NCBI GenBank assembly: GCA_032358165.1
Contig: JAALGY010000053.1
Span: 124,001-188,000 of the forward strand
Direction: 5' to 3'
Length of the DNA stretch: 64,000 bases
Source of the DNA: Diplosphaera chodatii
Lineage: Eukaryota; Chlorophyta; Trebouxiophyceae; Prasiolales; Stichococcaceae
The position numbers and the translations under genes were made by a program. Within the stretch, counting starts at the first letter, position 1. The number at the start of each line of letters is the position of its first letter. Shown one piece after another: positions 1 to 11,445 of this stretch. A model generated the notes under the pieces. That model worked only from the letters and a program-made list of their open reading frames with translations. It did no database searches and had not been told where the DNA came from.

Positions 1-3000
1 TCGACCTGTGCGACGGGCGCTTCGACACGCACGACCACCCGCTGTTCCGCACGCTCCAGCTGGAGCACAAGCGCGACTTCTACCAGGACTGCCTGCCGGG
101 GGTGGACGGCGAGGCTGGAGGTGCGTGCAGAGATGCTGACTACCTGTGGGCGCCGACTCTGCACTGTGGAAAACGTTGCTGGGCTTGAATGCTCTGGGCA
201 GCTCTGCGTCCATTCTGTGGGGTGATTGCTGAGGCCCATCCAGCGATGCTTTGCAAGTGAACTCTGGGGCCTGATATGCTGTGCATGGTAGTCAACAGTT
301 CTCATGCAAGCGCAGGCCCGCGGCTGCCGTGGCACGACCAGCACTGCCGGCTGGAGGGGCCGCCCGCCTTCGATGTGCTCTGCAACTTCGTGCAGCGCTG
401 GAAGCACGAGGTGCGCCCTGCAAGCCTGTGAGCTTGCTATGATCAGACGCAGCCGGGAAACGCTGTGCAAGTGTGCTCACACTGGACTGCTCTGCAGGGT
501 CTGTATGGGGTTTAGCTGGCTGCAGTCGGTCCCCGACACCGTGCACTGCACACTGGGCGCCACAGCATTCCGTGGCATGGCTCCTCAGGCAGCTGTCATT
601 TGTCATGCAGTCGTCGTCCTCCAACGGCGCCGAGGGACTCGTCGACCTGCGGCAGCTGGGGGACCTGAAGCTGCCCGCGGACCTCAACAACCCCAACGAC
701 CCTAAAGTCTTCGTGGTGGACCCGCGGTCCCCGGAGGCCTGGAAAACGCAGGTGCAGGTTCCGCCGGTACAGGCTGCGTAAGCAATGTACAGGGCATCGA
801 CAATTCGACAAGGCCCGGGTGCAATGCCAAAGTTGGGGCCTGTCTACCGACATCTAGCAAGTGCGGCTGCATCGTGCAGCATGGTGTCATACATCCAAGC
901 TGCTGTGTCAGAGCACCCGACAGCTGTTGGCGACTTAGTTGGCATTTGAGGCTCAGGTGCACTGGCTGGCAGGGCATCACTACCGTGCTTCGCTCTGAGT
1001 TCATAAATCAATCACAGTGCACCCTCTCGGGACTCTGCAGGTGTTCCGCTCCATCGACTCCCAGTGCGTCGTGGGCTTCCCCACGGGCAACAACGAGGCG
1101 TACGACCGTGGCCTGGTCACAGGTGTGCTGAGGCAGATGGTAGTGGTGGCCATGAACATTTGACAGTACGTGAAGGTCCTGCGCCGTGCGCTGGGGTGTG
1201 CCACATCTCAGTGTGCTGCAGTGGCAGCACACTCCCGTATGGCGCACCTGTGTCCGGCAGCTGACATGTTGTACCGTGTGTCAGGGTCTGGCACATCCAG
1301 TCTCCTTTCCTTCTGTCATTCGATGGTTGACCAGCCCATGCATGGGTGGTTGACGAGCAAGCTGTCCACAAGAGGTCTGTGTGCGTCTGTGCAGACCGGG
1401 GCCTGACGGTGGACAAGAGCATCCAGTGGGCGTACATCCACGCGATCCGCAACGCCCGCCACTTCCTGTACATCGAGAACCAGTACTTCCTGGGCGGCTC
1501 CGGCGAGTGGGAGAACAAGGTGATGAGCAATCAAATCAAACCACGGTGCTCAGTGGGTGTTGGTACACAGAGACAGATGGTCGGTTTTTGCACGGCAGAG
1601 CAAGCTTTTGGATGCCAGCCAATGCTGCGCTTGGAAGACACAGCCCGGAGCACACTTGAGGGCAAACTGCGTCACAAGGCGTGCCTGTGTTGCAGACGCA
1701 TGCGGACATCTGCGACAACCTGGTGCCGATCGAGATCGCGCTGCGGTGCGCCCGGGCGGTCATCGAGGGGCAGCCCTTCGCGGCCTACATCATCATCCCC
1801 ATGTGGCCCGAAGGTGCGTTTGCGCGGACTTCTGGGGCCCGTGACATCACGCTGGACATGCAGCTGTGGCAGTATTGGCCTAGCTGCCAATGGCTACCAC
1901 CCCCAGGCAGCTGACGCATGTCGAGCTTGCATTTCCCTCCCAAACGCTGCCGTTTGAGGGGGGCTGGAGGCGCAGCATGTAGACGTCAGACATGGTTGTC
2001 GTCTGCAACTTCCCGGACCCAAAGCCTCAGCTCGCGCTTGTACCCTGTAGGCATTCCAGAGGCGGGCAGCGTGCAGGAGGTGCTGCTGTGGCAGACCGCC
2101 ACCATCCGCATGATGTACCGCATTGTCGCGAAGGCCATCCAGCGCAAGGTGCAGTCTGTGCACATCAGCCGCACCCATGGATCTGTGCTCAGAAGCACAC
2201 TCACTTGAGCTGGGTCTAGGAACCTGGCCAACCATGGCACTCGCGACAGTCAGTGTGCCTGCTTCATGTGGGACATTAGGCAGGCTCACTTAACCATCAG
2301 GCTAGCTTGGCTGCGGGACACTGAGGAGGCTCACTGATCCATTCGCTAGCCTAGCTGCACAGTCTGCTGCTGCAGCCATCGGTCTTGGCTGATCCAACTG
2401 CATGGCAAGTTCACATGCAACCATACAGGGTGTCCGCCTGCATGCAGGGCGTGAATGCGCACCCGCGGGACTACCTGAACATCTTCTGCCTGGGGAACCG
2501 GGAGCCGGTGGAGCCGAACGCGCCGCCGCCGCCCAAGTCCGCCAAGTCGGGCTCCCGACAGGCAGGCATCTGCCCCCGCAGCAGCGTGTAGAGAGCTGCA
2601 AGGCCCTGCTGCCGCCAGCCCACCTGTTTGCTCAGCCCAGCCCACCGAAGCCCACCTTCGACTAGGCCCCTCGCCAGCCCACATGCACCTGCGCTGCAAA
2701 CCATAGGCATCTGCCCAGAAGCATCAGGTTGCACCCCTGGTGAGCGCATCATCGGGGTGGCTGCTGCTTGTCTAGCACTTCTGTATTGGTGCTGGCTGCT
2801 GCCGCTGCAGTTTTGCATGGACGTGACTCATTGCCGCCTGCACATGCCGTCCCGGCGTCAGGCAAGGGGCAGGAATGCGAAAACCCAGTGTTCGCCCACT
2901 TGCTCGGGCACCCCCTAGAATGCAGCCAGCTTACGGGACGGGGTGACACACCGCCTGTCAAGGGCAGATGCAGCAGCCGCTGAGCTGGTGGCAACATCAG

Positions 3001-4732
3001 CAGCCAATGCTGACCCCAGCGCCCTTTGACTTTGCAGGCCAAGGTGCTGCAGACGCGCCGGTTCCCGATCTACTGCCACGCAAAGATGCTGATCGTGGAC
3101 GATGAGGTGAGCCACCCTGCAAACTCTTCCGCAGTTGAGTAACGCTGCCTGCCAGCAACCCACCTGCTGAAGAGTGGCCTTCCAAGCACCCCAGCACGGC
3201 TCACACGGCAACATGTCCCGTTGCTGCCCTGTTGGCAGCCTGTGCCCACAGGGCGGCCTCAGTAGCAGGGACGTCACCGTCAGTACTCATCATCGCCCTG
3301 CTCAGTGATGTTATCCCGCCGCGCCGCAGTTTGTGCTGGAGGGCAGCGCCAACATCAACCAGCGCAGCCAGGACGGCGAGCGGGACGTGGAGATCGCGAT
3401 GGGCGCCTTTCAGCCCAACTTCAAGCCGGCGGGGCGCGGCGTGGTGAGTTTTTTCCAAGTATCCTCACCTCGTTTCCCGGTAAACCTATAGAAAGAAGAT
3501 TGGGTTAATGGTAAGGTCCCACGACGGCCCTGATTGCAAGCTGTCATGATTGCGCTGCATCAGTGTCCGCGGTCAAGCACACTCGGCTAACCCAGCGAAC
3601 AGGCCATCGTCTGGACCTGTCCTGGGCGTCACAGGCGCATCGGCCTCGAGTGGCATGCGCAGAGGAACATGCTCTTGCTATTCATTGCAAGTAAGAAGGG
3701 CTCTTGTCGTTGCTACGGTGCTCACGTCTCGGCTGAGGCCTGCCTCCCCCTTGCGCAGGTGTACGGGCACCGGATGGCGTGCTTCGAGGAGCACCTGGGT
3801 AAGCTGGAGGACACTTTCCAGACGCCGCAGGACGTCAACTGCGTGCGCCGCGTGCGCCAGCTGGCTGCGGTGCGTCCGCCCGCGCCCGGATGTGCACCTC
3901 ACTTTGTCAAAGCTCAGCCATATCACACCATGACCGATCGGCGTGCTACCCCTTGTACCCGCAAAGCTAGAGAGAGCAGGGCAGGCGGCGATTGCAGGGT
4001 GCGCTGAGCGAGCTCATATAGCAGGGTGTGTGCCTGCGATACTCGAGCCCCCTCCTGTATTCTCAGGAGAACTGGGCGGCGTACACAGCGGAGAAGGTGC
4101 AGCGGCTGCCGCACGGCCACCTGCTGCTGTACCCGATCGAGGCATCCTCCTCTTCTCCTCCTGTTGCCTCCTCTTCCTGTTGCTTCTGCTGCACTGTGCC
4201 ATCTATGCAGAATGCACCAACCAGTGCTGCTGGTGGGTGCGGCGTGTAGTCAGCGGGCTGTTGATGCACTCCAAGAACGCCAGGCTGGCGTGACCGCAGA
4301 CTGCTGCTGTGTGTGGACAAGCTTAATGATATCCCGAGCACCGGTTATGCTGGTCCTTCGCAAGTACTCTGCGCTCACTGCCGACTCATGTGTGCCCAGG
4401 TGACTCAGAATGGTGTCGTGAGAACGCTGCCCGGTTTCCGGCACTTCCCGGACACCAAGGCCGACGTCACTGGAAAGAAGATCCAGGTGCATGCAGCACC
4501 CCTGCGGCACGCTGCTATTTGCCTCCATCTGGCTGCTGCCTGCTTGTGTTCTGCTGCCACAAGCACAGCAAATGCGCAAGCTCTGCTCTGTTTTCGAGTG
4601 GCTCACGGCCACTCAGCAGTCACACTATGCAGCCGTGCAGTGCAGAGCCTCAGACTTGTGGCTGTGGCTGTGCAGGTCCCTGCAGTGGTAAAGACGTGCA
4701 TCGGCCGGACCGAGTACGTGGTGACCACCTGA
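1..4732 (+). CDS. Phospholipase D, plant C2-PLD type, C-terminal part (5' end outside window)
   Basis: Hydrolyses membrane phospholipids such as phosphatidylcholine to phosphatidic acid. Fourteen exons keep one frame: 1-120, 316-410, 611-751, 1041-1122, 1395-1519, 1696-1813, 2051-2148, 2448-2561, 3038-3106, 3330-3443, 3759-3869, 4067-4141, 4400-4486, 4676-4732 (TGA). They encode about 467 C-terminal residues of a family usually near 800. Family blocks seen: [31 protein letters not shown], the second catalytic HKD motif as [10 protein letters not shown] (about 3077-3106) followed by [10 protein letters not shown], and the plant-PLD tail [12 protein letters not shown]. The first HKD motif and the C2 domain should lie to the left of the window. 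The donors after 2561 and 4141 appear to be GC rather than GT; the second joins YPIE to VTQNG as expected for the family. Family assignment is secure; the subclass (alpha, beta or other) is not determined. Confidence 0.95.
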
Positions 4733-5334
4733 TGACGGCCTGGATGCTGAACTCTTGCCCAGGCAACCGCACCGACAGTCGCGACGGCGTCGCAAGTCGA
4801 GGTGCTCACGAAGTATGCACACCAGTGCGAAGCTGCTTGCAGCTGCAGTGCCCACAATCTGTATGAAGTACATGGACACGATGTAGTTTCTGGAGGCATA
4901 AAATGTGCTCGGGCAGCACAATGCAGTTTCAATATTAGGCAGTGTGTCATCAGGGTACTCCGTTGTTTGCTGTTTGGGCTGACCTTCCCTGGATCTCTGT
5001 GTGTGACTGTCATCAAAGTATGGCTCGTGACGTTGCACGCACGGCAGAGTCGTTGCCTCAGCAGACATCTGCCCCACCAATTGCAGTCCTCTGTTTTGTC
5101 GTGCATCATCTGGAAGGCTGATGAGAAGGTCATGTCCATTGCATGATTGAAGGCGTGCTGGTAGACCAAACGTTGAGCAGAATCAGCCAGAGAGGTACAA
5201 ACCACAACATGTTATACCCTCCGAGATACCCAACATTTCACCCGATGTACTGAATATGTATATGCGCTGCACCCAGGGAGATGACGACACGATGCTGGTG
5301 TTGCTCAGTGGGGCTGTCTCCCGTGCCCATGTTG
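4733..5334. other. Intergenic, 3' side of phospholipase D
   Basis: This holds the 3' flank of phospholipase D up to the last recognisable trace of the decayed vWA copy. Reading frames here are short and show no family motif. I see no repeat or RNA gene. Confidence 0.5.
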
Positions 5335-6466
5335 AATTGCATGTTGGCACGCCTCAATCTGGTCGCATGCCCTCGGCAGGGAGATGCCGTCGCTGCAGGA
5401 CAGGATCACAGTGTCTGGAAGCATGGGTCACAACCTGGCGCGCGCGCCTCCGCACTCCGCTGCTGGACGTGCTGGGCTGGTGGCGTCACCAGATTGTCGT
5501 CATGTGACTGGCCAACCGGGGTTGCGCAACAGACCGTGCCGCCACCGTCTGCCATGTGAGGCAGGTTCCAGGGCCCCCGTATGACACCTGTCGAACGCGT
5601 GGTTGCGCGGTCGATGGTGGCCTTCAGAGAGGTCGTCGATGCGTGTGCCCTTCTGCGCAGACTGCAGGGTTTTGAGAGGAACCTGTCACTGAGTTTATCC
5701 ACAGCTACCAGCTGCGATGACTGGTAGCGAGCCGGTGCCATTTCATCAGGGATGACGTCCCAGCATGCATCAGGAGGGCCATGCATTAAGATGCAAAGTT
5801 GCTGCCACACCTTCATGCTCGGGCTGTTGTCGCACACCAGCGTGACGTCGTACAGCGCCAGCACCACGAGGTCAAGCTCCACTGCACACAGGTCCCTGAG
5901 CGTCAGATCTCACATCACTCATAAAACTTAGGGCCAATCAGGCACGCACTTGCTGGTGCCACATAGCTGCGCCCAAAACCCTGACGGCCAGCGGCCTTTG
6001 ATTTGACCATCAGCTGAGCACTTGCCAGTCAAGCTTCTGGTTGTTGTCCCACCTGGCATGTCATACTTGGCGGCTAGACCTCGGAAGTCCATGCCCTGCG
6101 CCCTGCAGATGACGCTGTCCGGCGCCACCGCCGGGAACAGCGGCTGCGGGCCGTTAGCCGCCACGATGGCTTGCAGCTTCTGACTGATCATGGCCGCGAA
6201 CGCTGAGCCGTCCAGCGGCTGCTTCGTTTGCTGCGGCGGCCGCTGCTGCTGCTGCTATGCTCCTGCTGCTGTGGTGGCGGCATGCCACACAGCCCAGGCA
6301 TTGAGGCGCTGTGCTGTCCCAGGCTATGTGCACATCCTTGTCCCATCACCGGATCGGGCGCAGCTCCTGCCGCTGGTGCTGCTGGCATTTGGTAGTGTGC
6401 GGCGGCACTCACGGCTGTGTATGCTCCGTGTGCCGCGGCCACCTGGCCGTGAGTGCCATGGCTCAT
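5335..6466 (-). pseudogene. Decayed vWA-domain gene (copy A, C-like subfamily)
   Basis: Collinear with the start of the intact minus-strand gene at 11446-13920. From the high end it has an N-terminus at 6466 (MSHGTHGQVAAAHGAYTAV, compare MGLAAKMAAAGGAYTAV), a conserved block SQKLQAIVAANGPQPLFP then GLAAKYDMP, and a vWA start LYDVTLVCDNSPSM. Damage: in the (CAG)n-rich stretch near 6215-6280 the reading frame no longer joins the downstream conserved block and ends in TGA at 6188. In the KGTRIDDL exon an apparent four-base CTCT insertion shifts frame near 5630. The block matching exon 4 of the intact gene (about 5340-5400) has diverged, and nothing matching the second half of the vWA domain is visible before phospholipase D. 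A novel intron could mask the first break, but the missing 3' half argues for a pseudogene. Expression is unknown. Confidence 0.75.
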
Positions 6467-7217
6467 GGATCCTGAAGTTGATACACAAGCAGAATGTAAC
6501 CGCAGAGACCGCTAAGAAAGTGTGAACCTGCGCACGCGTGCTTGGCAACCTGCAGGACGGCAGCCTGTCAACATGGCGCAGACACGTCAGAGCAACAGGC
6601 CCTGGATTTCTGTTGGTGGAGCCACCTTGCAGACACGAGTTTACTTAGCAGAGCACGACACTGACCACCGTCGCCTCGCGTGCAGCAATTGAGTGTGCAA
6701 CTGAGTGGTGAGAGGATCGGTGACTCACTACACTCTACTCTCAGAACTGTAACGGTTGACACACACCACTCGAACAACCGACATGCAGCACAGACGTCAC
6801 AAATTGCTTATAACCAGTTTGAGCCAGGAAATGGCTTGAACAGAAGTTCTGCACCTGTTGTTTCTGTGCCGCCCGAGCCGCCTGCAGTATCATCCGCCGC
6901 GACTAATTGTTGCTGCGCACGTACAGAGTCTCCGCGACGCACGATCCGGTTTTCTTCGGATCGCAGCCAGCATTGTGATGATTGGCGGCGACGTCCAGGC
7001 CAGAATGCATGCGATCATCACACGCCATCGCACGTGAAACACTTTTTCCGGAATGATTCTTGCCTGAAGATCTCTACAATGTGCATCGTTCCCTCATACA
7101 TGCTGCAACCGCAACCCCGGCTGAAGTTGAAAACACTCCATTCCTTGTACCTGCTGCACCTGTGTTCCCGGCCGGAGTAGGACGCACGAGCAGGTCTCCT
7201 CGGCCGTCACCAAAACC
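6467..7217. promoter_or_regulatory. Divergent spacer between vWA copies A and B
   Basis: Bidirectional upstream region of a head-to-head pair. It has no convincing coding sequence. Several short blocks match the spacer at 13921-14652 in the same order: TCAACATGGC with a nearby GCCAGAGC-like motif (about 6570), GACATGCAGCA (about 6780), CACCTGTTGTTTCT (about 6850) and a TTTTTCCG/ATTCTGC region near 7040. Any promoter function is inferred from position only. Confidence 0.45.
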
Positions 7218-10200
7218 ATGGGGTGCGCACCCTGGGACTACTGGCGCCGGACATCGCTAGCCCACATCTCTCCATGAGCTGATCACTGCTGTTCCTGCCT
7301 GCCACAGGCCTGTGGTGAAGCTGTTGGTGGCCCGTAAGATCGCGGATCGCGCAGTGGCGAGGTCGCAGGCCAATGGTGCGTCCCGCAGCCCTGTTTGGTG
7401 CAAGTTGAGCATATGGCACGGCAAGGCTGCCGCCGTTGACTGTGTTGCTGGTCTCAGCGTGAGGGACTGATATCCACCTGTTATTGCGGGCAGCTGCTTA
7501 CAGCCAGCACCTGCATGCAAGCAAACTTGTTTGTCGGTCTGGCACACAGTGCTGCGCCGTGCAGCAGTCCACCGGCACGGCCAACCTGCTTTCCTGCTCA
7601 CGCTGACGAAGTCACTCGGCTGCCACACGTGCCGCAGCTCAGCCGCATGGCGCGCCGCCTGGAGCTTATGGTCAGCAACCGCCTGGCGCGTATGGTGCGC
7701 CGCCGCCGGGAGCGTATGGTCAGCCACCGCCTGGCGCGTACGGCGCCCCCAGCCCCGGCGGGTACCCGGGGCCGGCGCCGGGAGGGTACCCCGGCCAGGC
7801 GACCCCCGGCCAGCCCGGCCAGTACTCCGGGCAGCCGCCCCCTGCCGCCGAGCAGCCCCCTCCCGCCCAGTATCCCGCCCAGCAGGCCCCTCCCGCCCAG
7901 TACCCCGACCATCAACCCCCTCCCGCCCAGTACTCCGCCCAGCAGGCCCCTCCCGCCCAGTACCCCGCCCAGCAGCCCCCTCCCGCCCAGTATCCCGGCC
8001 AGCAAACCCCTCTCGGCCAGCAACCCGCACCCGGCCAGTACTCGGGCCAGCAGGCCCCTGGCGGCGCGCACGGCCAGTCAACCGGCCAGCAGGCGCCGCT
8101 GGGGCAGTACGGGGCGCACACGGAGCAGTCTGCTCCGGGGCAGTACGGGGCGCCGGCGGCGCAGCCCCAGGGTGGGTTCGGCGGTGCGCCCCAGGCCAGC
8201 GGCATGAGCGGCGTCATCCAGGTGTCTTCTTGACTGGTGAAATGCGTTCCGCTGGTGAACGTTGGTCGCATCGCGCCACCTTTGCTGCACTCCTGCTGCA
8301 GTGCACGGCACGACACTACCACACAATGCAATGCTGACATCTTCTTGTCGTTGTCGGGTTTTTGACATGCTTCTGCTCAGGGCGATCTGATGTGTCTGCG
8401 CAGAACAAGCTGCGGCAGATGGTCCAGGCCAACCGCCTGGAGGCCCTGTACCCGCCGCAGGTGCTGCAGGGTGTGTTCGCCAAGCTGGACCGCGTGGACT
8501 TCAGGTCTGCTTCACCCCTCGTCAGACGATAAACCCTGCTCATCAATGCTACTCTCCTACATCTGCTCTGGTTTGAGGGGCATGCTTGAAGCGCTCCAGT
8601 GGCGATGCGGGGTCACCGTTGCACAGCACAGCGGTGCCCCTTGATACACACTGTTGGCTGCTGACGCCTCATGGCGCGTGCATTTGCAGGGCCCTGGCGG
8701 CCAAGTACAACATGCCTGTGGAGCTCGCCACCGACCTGGCGACGCTCGCGCTGTACGATGTCGTCATCTTCGCGGGTGGGTGCTGCCTGAGCTCGAGCTC
8801 GCGACGCCCAAGTGCTGCGGCACGCCTGTGCTCTGCGTCAACTGCAGCATGGCGATGATGCGTGACTGTGGCGTGTGCAACACCATGCAGACGACTCGGG
8901 GTCGATGGCGTTCGAGGAGAACGGCGAGCGCATTGACGACCTCAAGGTTGGTGTACTAGGAACACCCCCCACACCTCAGCTCATGCACCCTCCGTTGCCG
9001 CAACCAAGCACGCCTGACGGCAGCCTGCCCCCACCGTAACGATGTACATACCCTGCTCTAAAGCCGCCCCATCTGGCCCCCCTGCAGCTCATCCTGGGCC
9101 GCGTGGCGGACGTGGCGACGGCGTTTGACGACGACGGCATCAGCATCCGCTTCATGAACAGCGCCATGGAGGGCAACAATGTGCGCGACAACATGGCGGC
9201 CGCCGCCATCGCGCAGCAGGTGCGCAGCTCCATGGTGGAAAGGAGAGAGGTGCTGCGCTTCTTCTCATGCTTTTGCTCATGGCTAGCAGCTATGGGTGTT
9301 CCTGGATGTGATGTTGAGGGGTCCACTGACACGACATGCTGGCTGATGAAGCCCCGCAGGCCAAGCCAGTGGCATCTGTGAACAAGGCCAAGCGGCATGC
9401 TGGCCGAAGTATCCCCTGTATGTGCAGGTCGCGCAGTGATGGTCACAATGCAATCGTCCCCATATGAGCCCTGGCCTACTATGACAATGCTTTTACTGAC
9501 CCACGGCAATACCGGCAGACTGCAGTGACGCTCATTGCTTATGCGATGCATTCTTTGCCGTGCCTAGCAGAGCCGGCGGGTCTGCTGGTGCTGCGGTCCC
9601 AGCGGTTGATAGGTGCTCACCCTGTCACCCAGCCTCTGACATGTCTGCTGCTTCCTGCTGCCCGGCGCAGGTGCAGTACAACGGGCTGACGCCGCTGGGC
9701 AGCATGCTGGACGCCAAGGTCATCCGGCCATTCGTGGCGGGCCCCGTGCAGTCGCGCGCGCTGCGGAAGCCCGTGCTGGTCATCGTCATCACAGGTTGGC
9801 TACAGGGCTGTGGAGTCTCACGCCTGGCGGCACCCAACACATGTCCATGGCAGCGCCGGGCCTGCTCACTGCGGGGCTCGCAGCTCCTGCAGCTCCAGCT
9901 GCACTGCGATCGAGGCAGCACATCGGCCCGGCGCTCCCCATCGCACCTATGCATCCTGCTTCAGCTGCTCAGCTCGCCGTTCTCCCTATACTCTGAAATG
10001 CTCTTTGTGCCCACGCCAGACGGCGAGCCGACGGGCGAGTCGCCAGGCACGGTCATCAACGTCATCAAGGCCGCCAAGAACCTGGTCAGCAACTCGCAGT
10101 ACGGTCCCGGTGCCGTCGCCTTCGAGTTCGCGCAAGTCGGCAAGGTGGGGCGCCGACGACCATGCTGGCTGTGCTGTCTGGCAATCACGACGTTCAATGT

Positions 10201-10807
10201 AGTGCTCCCAGATGTGATGGCCGCATGCCTGGCCGCACCCATACATGCGTCGCCGCCAATGCTCCTCTGACATCCCTGACGTCCCGCACTGCCACAGGAC
10301 CAAAAGGCGCAGCAGTTCCTGGCGACCATCGACAACGACCCTGCCGTCGGCACGATGGTGGATTGCACCTCGTGAGCAGTCTGACCACACAGCTGCCCTG
10401 GACGTTCCGGAGCCCACCATCCGAGCGTCTGCAGCCCTGAGCACAGCCAGCTGCGCAACATACGTGGGTGTCTTGTGTCCTGCCAACCATACCTCCTTGC
10501 AACCCAGCTCCGGCACCTGTGCAGGTACTACGAGCTGGAGGCGGATGAGTACGCGCGGAAGGGCGTCTCACTGACGCCCGATTTGTGGTTGGTCAAGCTC
10601 ATGGTCGGCGCCATCGACCCCACGTGCGCCCTTTCAACCGCCCCTGTCTGTCATTGGCGCACAGATGCATGGCGTCCTGATGCTTGTTTGTTGCAATCAG
10701 AGCAGCTAGCGGGCCGTTGAAGAGTCGCAGCAAATGGCTGCGCTCTGTTGGAGTGGCACTGACGCTGCTGCTGGGTTACTGGCTGCAGGTTTGATGTGCA
10801 GGACTGA
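7218..10807 (+). CDS. vWA-domain protein with Pro/Gln-rich N-terminus (copy B)
   Basis: Twelve exons give 490 residues: 7218-7222, 7308-7375, 7638-8221, 8404-8504, 8690-8775, 8891-8946, 9088-9219, 9671-9794, 10020-10144, 10298-10371, 10525-10623, 10789-10807 (TGA). The first coding exon is only ATGGG and the last only 19 bases; both were placed by matching copy D. Residues 1 to about 219 are rich in P, Q, G, A and Y (PGAYG, then PAQYPAQQ repeats). A helical segment follows ([19 protein letters not shown]), then a vWA domain with MIDAS DDSGSM at about 282-287, TPLGS and ITDGEPTG. The tail ends [18 protein letters not shown]. No signal peptide or membrane span is apparent. vWA domains usually bind protein partners through a metal ion; the partner here is unknown. 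Exons 4-12 match copy D in length one for one. Confidence 0.88.
7861..8010 (+). repeat. Five tandem 30-bp units coding Pro/Gln repeat
   Basis: Five in-frame copies of a 30-base unit start at 7861, 7891, 7921, 7951 and 7981, each beginning TCCCGCCCAGTA or a near variant. Each encodes roughly PAQYPAQQAP, with variants PDHQPP, SAQQAP and PGQQTP. A more degenerate continuation runs to about 8060. The array makes copy B longer than copy D. Confidence 0.9.
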
Positions 10808-11445
10808 GGGCGGCGCTTGCGCTGCCAAGGCAAAACTATTTGCGGTACACGATGTGCAGAGTCAACGGTTATTCAGTGCAGATCCTCTCTGGAAACACAA
10901 ACTCAGTTTCTTGTTACTAGGCAATGCGTCAGGGTATCTCTGCAGTCGGGGCCGGCCTTGCCCAACCTGTCGAATGATAGCACCCTATGCCTTTCAGAGT
11001 GTGGTTTGTGATGGTTGCACGGGACAGTTGTTACCTCAGTACATTGGCTCAGGGTTTCTGGAGTGCTCTGTTTTGTTAACCATCTGTTTTGACGCACTTA
11101 CGTGCCTGATGTGGTCAAACCTGCTGATGTTTGCATGTACATGGAAGACGCCAGTGTTGCCAGTCACAATGTGGCGGTAACCTGCCCACTTTCACTGATC
11201 CCGAGGTACAATGTACAATGCTGACGGTGCAATGTTGACAGAATATACGGGTAGCGTTGCGTGATAGGGGCATTTCCCGATTTCAGCTGCCGTGTTGGTC
11301 ACCTCGCTTGCACCCACCTGATTACTGTCCCGCCCACAACCGTCGCCAGAGTGCAGTCTTGTCAGTCCTGCAAGACAGCCGACAACAACCAACTCAGGTA
11401 AGCTGCTTCATGAAGGCACACTTGCAGGAGTGCAAAGTCCGCATG
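10808..11445. other. Convergent intergenic region between copies B and C
   Basis: The 3' ends of copies B (+) and C (-) face each other here. Open frames are short and lack any motif, and no RNA gene is seen. It contains a more AT-rich stretch (about 10860-11280) than its surroundings. Confidence 0.5.

Noticed and set aside
5335..6466. Treating copy A as a working gene
   Set aside because: At least two apparent frame breaks relative to copy C and no second half of the vWA domain before the neighbouring gene.
7861..8010. Regularly spaced repeats as a possible CRISPR array
   Set aside because: Units are directly adjacent with no unique spacers, are in frame and code a Pro/Gln repeat in a eukaryotic gene.
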